NCBI GenBank assembly: GCA_964563925.1
Contig: CAZLZD010000099.1
Coordinates: 1 to 8,521 of the forward strand
From: JAUILA01 sp964563925
Lineage (GTDB): Bacteria > Bacteroidota > Bacteroidia > Cytophagales > Cyclobacteriaceae
Direction of reading: 5' to 3'
DNA length: 8,521 nucleotides
The number at the start of each line of letters is the position of its first letter. The first letter of the stretch is position 1. A program made the position numbers and the translations under genes. Shown here piece by piece: positions 1-5,009 of this stretch. Below the pieces are notes generated by a model. That model was not told the DNA's origin. It was given only the letters and a program-made list of their open reading frames with translations, and searched no databases.

Positions 1-204
1 TTAAATAACATGTAACAGTTGGTCGGCAAATGGAAGATCCGGGCTTTTTTTTGTCCCGTCAGGTTAACCTCTTTTTCTTCCCGGCTAAGGGGGAAAAGGA
101 TTACCCATTTCCGTGGATGCGGTTGGATGGTATACAACCAGCAATGGTGGGGATTTGGAAGGAATGGTTGATGGTTCAAATATTGCCGGACAAATATTCA
201 GATA
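1..204. other. Left-edge non-coding stretch
   Basis: I see no convincing gene here. A 73-codon open frame starting at base 30 overlaps the start of the next gene in another frame, has an unnatural composition and resembles no family I know. No clear TTG/TAnnTTTG promoter pair is visible ahead of the gene that starts at 205. The stretch probably holds the 5' untranslated region of the two-gene unit that follows, and possibly the tail of a gene lying outside the window. Confidence 0.4.
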
Positions 205-885
205 ATGAAACCAGCAATAATTCAGACAAAAACGATCAGACAGGAATTTGAAAAGTTCATTCTGGAGAATGATCATCCGTGTATTATGGCCAGAACCATA
301 TTCGCGGAGAACTCCTTATGTTTTCACACCTATTCCGGCTTTGGTGGGGCGGATATCGCAGGCAGCATTCTGAATGACCTCGGAAGTTACCTGAGTAAAT
401 ACTCCTTTGACGATCTGGATTTCAGGACGTTCATAGCCGCGTTTCCTGAGGAGGATCAACTGTCAGATAAACAGTTTGAGGAGCGGTTATGGAGCCAGCT
501 GCAGTATCTGCATGCGCAAGACCCTCAACCCTGGGACCCCGGGGTAAGTAGTGATCCGGAGGATGCACATTTTAGCTTTAGTGTCCACGGGCATGCTTTT
601 TATATTGTGGGAATGCACCCCGGTAGTACGAGGCGGGCCCGGCGCAGTCCTTGTCCGGCCATGGTTTTTAACCTGCATCATCAATTCGAACAGCTGCGCG
701 AAATGGGTACATACGAGCGAATCCGGGATACGATCCGGGAGCGGGATAGGGCCTGGCAGGGTACGGTAAATCCCATGCTGGAAGATTTTGGACAAGCGAG
801 TGAGGCCCGTCAATACAGCGGGAGGGAGACAGGGGAGCATTGGAAATGTCCTTTTCAAAAAATGAACAAGCATAAGCATGAGTGA
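205..885 (+). CDS. YqcI/YcgG-family protein, putative heme-dependent guanidine N-hydroxylase (GntA/DcsA-like)
   Basis: The protein has 226 residues, a usual length for this soluble family, and no signal peptide or membrane segment. Family hallmarks run the full length: an N-terminal HPC at residues 24-26, a central block with FSFSVHGHAFYIVGMHPGS (123-141) followed by an arginine-rich RRARR, then VFN..HQFEQLR (154-165), IR.RD, NPML.DFG.ASEARQYSGR (189-207) and a terminal W.CPF (213-217). Characterised relatives are GntA of guanitoxin biosynthesis and DcsA of D-cycloserine biosynthesis, heme proteins that hydroxylate a guanidine nitrogen (DcsA makes N-omega-hydroxy-arginine). Many members are uncharacterised, so N-hydroxylation is an inference from family and the substrate is open. 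The stop overlaps the start of the DUF1989 gene by 8 bases, which suggests translational coupling. The start at 205 leaves the normal short lead before the HPC motif. Family membership is secure; function is moderate. Confidence 0.88.
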   Translation: MKPAIIQTKTIRQEFEKFILENDHPCIMARTIFAENSLCFHTYSGFGGADIAGSILNDLGSYLSKYSFDDLDFRTFIAAFPEEDQLSDKQFEERLWSQLQYLHAQDPQPWDPGVSSDPEDAHFSFSVHGHAFYIVGMHPGSTRRARRSPCPAMVFNLHHQFEQLREMGTYERIRDTIRERDRAWQGTVNPMLEDFGQASEARQYSGRETGEHWKCPFQKMNKHKHE

Positions 886-1462
886 AACGATCATCCCGCC
901 ACAGAGTGGAACGGCATTCTCCTTGAAAACAGGCGATCAGCTGAAAGTAATCGATCCGGAAGGTGAACAGGTCAGTGATATGGTTTTGTATAACCTGGGA
1001 GATACTGCGGAGAAGCTTTCTTCGGGCAAGACGCTGGATTTTGAAGAAACCCTGCTGATCACCGAAGGACATTGCCTTTGGAGCAACCGCTCCCGTAAAA
1101 TGATGAAAATTCTTCGCGACACCAATGGAAGAAACGATTTTCTGCTGGCACCCTGCAGTCCGGCTACCTTTACCCTTATGTATGGAATGGAAGACTATCA
1201 TCCAAGCTGTCAGGAAAACCTTTCGAAAAATCTTCGTGAATTTGGAATCCGACCGGATGAAATCCCCGTGGCTTTTAACATTTTCATGAATGTACAGTTT
1301 GATGCCGACGGATCACTGTCGGTTGAACCTCCCACCAGCCGGGCAGGGGATTACGTGTTGTTTGAGGCCATGATGGACCTGGTGGTCGGTCTCACTGCGT
1401 GTTCGGCTGAAGACAGTAACAACGGGTCATTTTCACCCATTCACTATGAAGTAATTCACTGA
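878..1462 (+). CDS. DUF1989 (urea carboxylase-associated family) protein
   Basis: The 194-residue soluble protein is full length for DUF1989. Visible landmarks are QVSDM (31-35), ITEGHCLWSN (61-70), DTNGRNDFLLAPCS (81-94), HPSCQENL (108-115), VAFNIFMNV (131-139), PP.SRAGDYV.FEA (151-164) and DLVVGLTACS (167-176). Members CgdA and CgdB form the carboxyguanidine deaminase that works with guanidine (urea) carboxylase; others are unassigned. Conserved Cys/His residues (C93, H108, C111, C175) are candidates for a metal or active site. In many relatives the GRND segment reads GRHD, as I recall; here the His position is Asn86, so chemistry may differ. No carboxylase, allophanate hydrolase or second DUF1989 gene is present nearby, which argues against a standard guanidine-degradation operon. 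It is read with the overlapping YqcI/YcgG gene, so the two probably act on the same or successive intermediates (inference). Confidence 0.9.
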   Translation: MSETIIPPQSGTAFSLKTGDQLKVIDPEGEQVSDMVLYNLGDTAEKLSSGKTLDFEETLLITEGHCLWSNRSRKMMKILRDTNGRNDFLLAPCSPATFTLMYGMEDYHPSCQENLSKNLREFGIRPDEIPVAFNIFMNVQFDADGSLSVEPPTSRAGDYVLFEAMMDLVVGLTACSAEDSNNGSFSPIHYEVIH

Positions 1463-1788
1463 TTCGTTTTGCGTTGTTTTTGCCAGGGCCAGGACCCGTC
1501 AATTTCCACTTCAAGGGAAAAGCTGAGGAACGTCCGGATTAATACAATTATTCCCAGAATCACCACTTTGTCCATTGTCGGTTCGGTGACAACGGTGGCA
1601 ATTATATCGGCACCCACCAGGATCTCAAGTCCCAGCAGGATCGCTTTTCCGATCTCTTTACGGAGAACGTCGTAGGATTGTAGTTTTCTCGCCAGATAGC
1701 GGATCAGCGCCCAAATTATGCCGAGAATGATAATGCCAATTCCGAGAGCCTCGAGACTTTCGGCGGCAATCCGGATAAAATCTTTCAT
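1456..1788 (-). CDS. DUF1622 family small membrane protein
   Basis: The 110-residue protein has a hydrophobic segment at about 13-32, a basic cytoplasmic-looking stretch with KEIGKAILLGLEILVGADII (44-63), another hydrophobic segment at about 74-92 and an acidic/aromatic end, LEVEIDGSWPW. The ILLGLE.LV.ADII core, the PT..KV..LG..VLIRTFLSFSLE run and the terminal E.DG.WPW match the DUF1622 inner-membrane family as I know it. No biochemical function is established for the family. Its stop codon overlaps the stop of the convergent DUF1989 gene by 7 bases. Upstream on the same strand lie the MscS-like and nitrilase genes, so it may be the last gene of that unit, although a 105-base spacer with repeats intervenes. 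The ATG at 1788 follows an A/T-rich ACAA context and gives the normal family length. Confidence 0.85.
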   Translation of the reverse strand: MKDFIRIAAESLEALGIGIIILGIIWALIRYLARKLQSYDVLRKEIGKAILLGLEILVGADIIATVVTEPTMDKVVILGIIVLIRTFLSFSLEVEIDGSWPWQKQRKTNQ

Positions 1789-1843
1789 TTGTACAGACAG
1801 TTGATACGTAGTCTGCTGGTAAAAGAATCGTGCCAGCCTTCGC

Positions 1844-1885
1844 TCAGGGCTTATTCCGCCTGACCTTGTCAGGCCTTAGTCCGCC
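1844..1885. repeat. Two-copy imperfect tandem repeat (25-base period) between DUF1622 and MscS-like genes
   Basis: Plus-strand 1844-1860 and 1869-1885 are 17-base copies that agree at 15 positions (mismatches at copy positions 6 and 11), separated by the 8 bases TGACCTTG. The junction also forms a short hairpin, GCCTGA (1858-1863) with TCAGGC (1869-1874). Another weak hairpin, GCTGG/CCAGC, lies at 1815-1837. There is no T-run after the hairpin on either strand, so it is not a standard terminator. It may be a small intergenic repeat unit of the genome or an RNA-processing element. Confidence 0.6.
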
Positions 1886-1893
1886 GCCCGGAT

Positions 1894-2400
1894 TTATTGT
1901 TTCCGCATTTCCTGGTCAACAGATATCATTTTTTGAATCATTATGGAATTGGGTATGGATACGATTTTACTGTCATCCGTTTTTAGCCGGGTGAACATCA
2001 GTCCGATTTCCATCACCACCCCCCGGATATCCATGTCCTTGTCCAGAATCGTAAGATATTCCCCGTAACGGACATCGTTATTAAAGAATAGTATGAGCCC
2101 GGCCGTTATATTAGAAAGGATCGACCATTGGGCAAAGAACGCAATACCGATCACTGTGAGTATCGAAGTGACAAAGAGAATGATTTCTGACTGCTCTATT
2201 CCCCAGATTGACGAAATCACGACGCCAAATACCAAAAACAGGATGACATTGCTCGCTTTCCGCACCACGATTAACCGGTCCAGCACATACCCCTTAATTT
2301 TCCAGGTTTTTTTAATGGTCCAGTTGACCAGATACCTGGCGATAAAAAAGAGGATGAGAATGATAAATGATTCGATCAGTTGATATTCCAGTAGTTCCAC
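1894..2400 (-). CDS. Minimal MscS-like mechanosensitive ion channel protein
   Basis: The 168-residue membrane protein has three hydrophobic segments (about 8-27, 51-66 and 73-107). The third continues into the pore-like segment with FFAQWSILSNITAGLILFFN (88-107), which matches the MscS TM3 pattern of a small-residue helix followed by N..AG. A beta-domain follows at 108-160 with YGEYLTI, DIRGVVMEIGLMFTRLKT and IPNSIMIQKMI, all standard for MscS. The protein then ends: the C-terminal alpha/beta cage of a roughly 280-residue MscS is absent. The reading frame begins with a GTG; a stop lies five codons upstream and no ATG lies between, so GTG (or a rarer ATA) is the only sensible start. It sits 20 bases after the nitrilase-family gene on the same strand, so the two are probably co-transcribed. 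Channel fold is well supported; gating by tension is inferred. Confidence 0.88.
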   Translation of the reverse strand: MELLEYQLIESFIILILFFIARYLVNWTIKKTWKIKGYVLDRLIVVRKASNVILFLVFGVVISSIWGIEQSEIILFVTSILTVIGIAFFAQWSILSNITAGLILFFNNDVRYGEYLTILDKDMDIRGVVMEIGLMFTRLKTDDSKIVSIPNSIMIQKMISVDQEMRKQ

Positions 2401-2420
2401 AGTGGAGCGTATTTAGACGT

Positions 2421-3152
2421 TCAAATTTCTATTTTTTTTATTACTATTTCCGTTTCCGTGTCAAATAGTAACAGTCCTTCTTTATCAGGGTCAAGTTTCT
2501 CCAAAATCATACCATCTTGATTCCAGATGGCACTTTGTCCCGTGCTCAGGAAAGTATCACAAAAACCGATACTGTTTGAAAGTAATACGGGAAAGGAAAA
2601 TTTCCCGGCGATAGCAGGAAAGTGTTTATACGCCTTTTCAATTCCGTCCCGGGATTTGGCTACGCTTGCCACATAAAACTCCGCACCCAGCTTTTTAGCC
2701 TGAATCGAATGTTCATTCTGCAAGGACTCATAACAGATGGCCGGTGCGATTTTTTCATTTCCCACATTCAGAATCAGTTGTTCATGGCCTGGTGTAAAAC
2801 AGGCCATTTCATCAGGGTGCAGAATTTGTTTTGCATATATTTTCCGCTCCCGGCCCGGCTGAAAAATAATGAGGCTTATTTGTATTCCTTCCCCTGATCT
2901 GGTAGGCGCTCCGAGGGCGATGGTAATCTTATTTCCGTCAGTCATGCGCTGAAAAGTATCCAGGCGAGAATCTTCTATATCCATTGCCAGTTTTTCAGCG
3001 AGTTCAGGCTCATACCCGGTCAGGGACAATTCGGGAAAAACAATAAAATCAGCATCTTCAGAAACGGCCAGTTTAATCCATTTTTCATGGATTTCAATAT
3101 TCTCCGGAATATTTCCTTTGACAGGTTTTATTTGAGCTACGCTTATTCTCAT
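2421..3152 (-). CDS. Carbon-nitrogen hydrolase (nitrilase superfamily) amidohydrolase
   Basis: The 243-residue cytoplasmic protein shows the nitrilase-superfamily triad in its usual contexts: Glu41 in FPELSLTGYEP, Lys108 in YAKQILHPDE and the nucleophile Cys140 in APAICYES, plus the accessory Glu115. The N-terminal MRISVAQIKPVKG and the later LSNSIGFCDTFLSTGQSAIW also fit. Members hydrolyse C-N bonds of amides or carbamoyl compounds (omega-amidase, N-carbamoylputrescine amidase, Nit groups). Substrate cannot be read from these motifs; the length and YES after the catalytic Cys are typical of small deaminating amidases. It heads the minus-strand unit with the MscS-like gene 20 bases downstream. 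By eye its DNA is more A/T-rich than the right half of the window. A putative -7 box lies about 100 bases upstream. Confidence 0.92.
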   Translation of the reverse strand: MRISVAQIKPVKGNIPENIEIHEKWIKLAVSEDADFIVFPELSLTGYEPELAEKLAMDIEDSRLDTFQRMTDGNKITIALGAPTRSGEGIQISLIIFQPGRERKIYAKQILHPDEMACFTPGHEQLILNVGNEKIAPAICYESLQNEHSIQAKKLGAEFYVASVAKSRDGIEKAYKHFPAIAGKFSFPVLLSNSIGFCDTFLSTGQSAIWNQDGMILEKLDPDKEGLLLFDTETEIVIKKIEI

Positions 3153-3256
3153 GAGTTTTTTACTGCCCGGCGGTATAACACCTGACTTTTGATCACAGGA
3201 AAATTAGCGAAAAGAATTAGTTTGATTTATCCATACCAATAAATACGGCATTAAAG

Positions 3257-3264
3257 CAAAAATA
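3257..3264 (-). promoter_or_regulatory. Possible Bacteroidota -7 box upstream of the nitrilase operon
   Basis: On the minus strand this reads TATTTTTG, an exact match to TAnnTTTG, about 105 bases ahead of the nitrilase-gene start. I find no good TTG at the -33 spacing, and the surroundings are A/T-rich, so a chance match is quite possible. Confidence 0.28.
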
Positions 3265-3314
3265 AGTTTGGCAAAACAGGTTTCTTGTCCGGTAAGAATG
3301 ACTCCACTGCCAGG

Positions 3315-3364
3315 AATAAAAAATGCCCCGAAGCAGTGCTCGCTGTGCTTGCTCACTTCGGGGC
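3315..3364 (-). terminator. Terminator-like hairpin downstream of tRNA-Arg
   Basis: A perfect 9-base-pair stem, GCCCCGAAG (3325-3333) with CTTCGGGGC (3356-3364), closes a 22-base loop. Read on the minus strand it is followed by ATTTTTTATT, the layout of an intrinsic terminator for transcription coming from the tRNA gene. The loop has an imperfect repetitive GCTCGCTGTGCTTGCT character reminiscent of REP-like intergenic elements, so it may serve as both. Confidence 0.65.
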
Positions 3365-3367
3365 GCT

Positions 3368-3385
3368 GTAGCCCCGCCAGGAATC
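3368..3385. repeat. Near-copy of the tRNA-Arg 3' end (direct repeat with 3451-3468)
   Basis: Eighteen plus-strand bases here match 3451-3468 at 17 positions (C for T in the middle). In tRNA terms the copied part is the 3' side of the T loop, the 3' T-stem strand, the 3' acceptor strand, the discriminator base and one flanking base. Copies start 83 bases apart. Such a piece is the classic form of an attachment-site remnant for tRNA-targeted integration, but it could also be a leftover of a decayed second tRNA copy or a local duplication. Confidence 0.6.
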
Positions 3386-3424
3386 CCTGAATCGTAGTTC
3401 AGGACAGGCTTCTCTTCCTGGCGG
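3374..3424. repeat. Nested inverted repeat between tRNA and terminator
   Basis: The outer arms CCGCCAGGAA (3374-3383) and TTCCTGGCGG (3415-3424) are perfect 10-base complements. Inside, CCTGAA (3386-3391) and TTCAGG (3398-3403) form a second 6-pair stem with a 6-base loop. The structure would be part of any transcript running from the tRNA gene to the terminator at 3315-3364. It shares its left arm with the tRNA-end near-copy. Confidence 0.7.
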
Positions 3425-3451
3425 AATCACCGGTAAATCTCGGATTTATAG

Positions 3452-3523
3452 TAGCCCCGCTAGGAATCGAACCTAGATCTTGGGTACCGGAAACCCACAT
3501 ACTATCCATTGTACTACGGAGCC
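3452..3523 (-). tRNA. tRNA-Arg, anticodon CCG
   Basis: Seventy-two bases on the minus strand fold into a full cloverleaf. The acceptor is GGCUCCG/CGGGGCU with G-U pairs at 1-72 and 4-69; the D stem is GUAC/GUAU with loop AAUGGAUA; the anticodon stem is UGGGU/ACCCA with loop UUCCGGU, giving anticodon CCG for the CGG codon; the variable loop is four bases; the T arm is CUAGG-UUCGAUU-CCUAG; the discriminator is A. A at position 20 of the D loop and C35 are the known arginine identity elements. CCA is not encoded, so it must be added after transcription. A TATCTTTG box sits just upstream, leaving almost no leader. Confidence 0.95.
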
Positions 3524-3527
3524 GCCG

Positions 3528-3535
3528 CAAAGATA
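3528..3535 (-). promoter_or_regulatory. -7 promoter box of the tRNA-Arg gene
   Basis: The minus strand reads TATCTTTG, an exact match to the Bacteroidota -7 consensus TAnnTTTG, ending five bases before the first base of the tRNA. Transcription would start within a few bases of the mature 5' end. The -33 position shows CTG (18 bases upstream) instead of TTG. Confidence 0.55.
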
Positions 3536-3630
3536 CAATTCTTGTGCTATTGTCAGAAATGAAGACGTAAATTATTATCAGGAACCTGAAGTGGTCCGAT
3601 GTTGAATGAGAATCCGTAATTTCAGAACAG

Positions 3631-4434
3631 CTATTGCTCCTTTACATCCGATAGTTTCTTAAGATATTCCTCATTGGATATTTCCGAAACGGTTGCTTCG
3701 TACTTTTTCTCCTCTCCCTGGCATTTATAACAAAAGGCCTCCACAAAGGACTTAAGTTCGTTTACCTCTTCGGTATCCGGGAATTCACTTTTTTCCAGCT
3801 TCTTCATCACCTTTTTGTACCGGCCGGAGTAGGCAAAGTTCAGGATCTGGTTCAGCTCGGCAAGTGCTGCCACGTTGGGGTCATCGCTTCGGGCTGCCTT
3901 ATTGAAATAACGGGTGCTCAGATCAAGCAGGTCCTGCCCCAGTGAGGTGCCCACCGCACTGCCGGCTGCCTGGTAGGCTTCGGCAATCTCGAAATCGGTG
4001 AGTCCCGGTTCAATCAGCTTTGCATTCAGACCGCCCAGGTTCTCCGGTATATTCTCAAGCACCCGGAGAAAGCTATTTGCATTGCTGAATCCCAGTTGCT
4101 GCCATACCACTTCGCCGCTGGCGGTCATAAGGACGACCAGCGGGATGGATTTGGCATTATACTGCATGGCCATCGCCCGGTCACTGTCAATATCAATTTT
4201 CAGTGGTACAAAGCGCTCTGAGAGTTTTGCGGCTTCTTCCGTACTCCAGAGTTCCCGGTCCATCATGCGGCAGGGGCCGCACCAGGTCGCCCAGAAGTCC
4301 ACCAGTATGAGCTGGTCGCGCTGCACAGCTACCGACTTGGCCAGTTCGGCATCCCTGATCCACTGGATCTGGGCCTGTACACCGGAAATAGTTATAAGCA
4401 GGAGAAGTACACAAAGAAGGGCTTGTTTTTTCAT
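3631..4434 (-). CDS. Secreted thioredoxin-fold protein with helical C-terminal domain
   Basis: The 267-residue protein starts with a signal peptide: KK, a leucine-rich core and cleavage probably after SGVQA (residue 21). A thioredoxin domain follows at about 25-130, with the redox motif WATWCGPCR (Cys52, Cys55), a K.DID.D segment and the cis-proline in SIPLVVL (Pro98). Residues from about 145 on form a helix-rich, lysine/glutamate-rich region of about 120 residues that resembles repeat-type helical tails of periplasmic Bacteroidota thioredoxins. That tail carries a second CXXC, CYKC at 235-238. The likely role is thiol-disulfide exchange in the periplasm; the partner is unknown. A TTG/TATCTTG promoter pair lies directly upstream, so it is likely transcribed on its own. 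The ATG at 4434 fits both the signal peptide and the short leader. Confidence 0.92.
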   Translation of the reverse strand: MKKQALLCVLLLLITISGVQAQIQWIRDAELAKSVAVQRDQLILVDFWATWCGPCRMMDRELWSTEEAAKLSERFVPLKIDIDSDRAMAMQYNAKSIPLVVLMTASGEVVWQQLGFSNANSFLRVLENIPENLGGLNAKLIEPGLTDFEIAEAYQAAGSAVGTSLGQDLLDLSTRYFNKAARSDDPNVAALAELNQILNFAYSGRYKKVMKKLEKSEFPDTEEVNELKSFVEAFCYKCQGEEKKYEATVSEISNEEYLKKLSDVKEQ

Positions 4435-4460
4435 GGTATCAGCTTGAAGATCAGACGCTA

Positions 4461-4491
4461 CAAGATAGAAAAAAATATATTAATATATCAA
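4461..4491 (-). promoter_or_regulatory. Probable promoter of the thioredoxin-like gene
   Basis: On the minus strand TTG (4491-4489) and TATCTTG (4467-4461) are 21 bases apart across a very A/T-rich spacer, close to the Bacteroidota TTG...TAnnTTTG arrangement (the -7 box lacks one T). Predicted transcription start is about 20-25 bases ahead of the ATG. Confidence 0.5.
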
Positions 4492-4561
4492 TAAAAATTG
4501 CATCCGAACCTATCCTGCCCGTCGCAGGAGCTAAATCTAAGCTCATTTCAAGGCTTTTACA

Positions 4562-4810
4562 TCAGCTCGCGCCAGGTATAACCAGCTGCAGGCCCGAGTG
4601 GATCATATCCGGCCGCCTGAGTGCAGGCTGATTGGCATGAAAGATCTCTTCCCACCGGGAGGCATCCTTGTAATACTTCAGCGCTATCGCACAAAGGGTT
4701 TCGCCGGGCGACACCGTGTGCAGGACCATTGTCTTTTTACGTATTCTTAGATTTCGCCAGGTAAACCGGCGCCGGTTCCATTGCCGGCTGAAATGTTTGG
4801 TGATTCCCAT
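4562..4810 (-). CDS. Small LysM-domain protein
   Basis: The 82-residue protein is essentially one LysM domain (about residues 30-80): HTVSPGETLCAIALKYY, a W..I..AN helix and P..I..G..L.IP at the end, the standard peptidoglycan/chitin-binding fold. The first 27 residues are rich in arginine and aromatic residues and have no signal-peptide core or lipobox, so export is not evident. A second ATG at codon 28 (base 4729) would leave a bare LysM module. Stand-alone LysM proteins without an export signal occur as YgaU-like cytoplasmic proteins and as phage tail-hub components; nothing phage-like is nearby. It lies between the hydrolase gene and the thioredoxin-like gene on the same strand with gaps of about 200 and 130 bases. 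The domain is secure; cell location and partner are unknown. Confidence 0.82.
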   Translation of the reverse strand: MGITKHFSRQWNRRRFTWRNLRIRKKTMVLHTVSPGETLCAIALKYYKDASRWEEIFHANQPALRRPDMIHSGLQLVIPGAS

Positions 4811-4885
4811 GTGTATTTACGGTTGAAAGAAAGGGAACAAAAAGAGTTCCTTAACTTCCGTTGGTTGGTCATGGTGAAATGCACA

Positions 4886-4909
4886 TTTAAAAATAATGCC
4901 ATCCGGCAT
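4886..4909 (-). terminator. Possible terminator after the alpha/beta-hydrolase gene
   Basis: A 5-pair stem, ATGCC/GGCAT (4896-4900 with 4905-4909) with a 4-base loop, is followed on the minus strand by TATTTTTAAA. It lies about 100 bases after the hydrolase stop and before the LysM gene. The stem is short, so support is modest; if real, the LysM gene is transcribed separately. Confidence 0.38.
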
Positions 4910-5009
4910 CATATTGAATATCAGTGACTTGAATTGTGAGCGGGATCGAAAAGTGGGGAGAATGGCAGGCGGTTGCGGCGAAATGTACCCACCGGTTATC
5001 CGGGTGCGG

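Noticed and set aside
30..251. 73-codon plus-strand open frame at the left edge
   Set aside because: It overlaps the start of the well-supported YqcI/YcgG gene in another frame and shows no recognisable domain or natural composition.
487..1201. Minus-strand open frames of 135 and 177 codons across the first two genes
   Set aside because: They are antisense to two full-length recognised protein families, overlap each other and have no family features.
3368..3440. Possible second, decayed tRNA-Arg
   Set aside because: Only the last 18 bases match; the anticodon, D arm and 5' acceptor strand cannot be found in the neighbouring sequence, so it is recorded as a repeat and not a tRNA pseudogene.
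3998..4447. Plus-strand open frame of 149 codons
   Set aside because: It is antisense to the thioredoxin-like gene, whose signal peptide and WCGPC motif are clear; serine/arginine-rich shadow composition.
4513..4544. Hairpins TCCTGC/GCAGGA and GAGCT/AGCTC after the LysM gene as a terminator
   Set aside because: Stems are short and neither is followed directly by a T-run on the minus strand.
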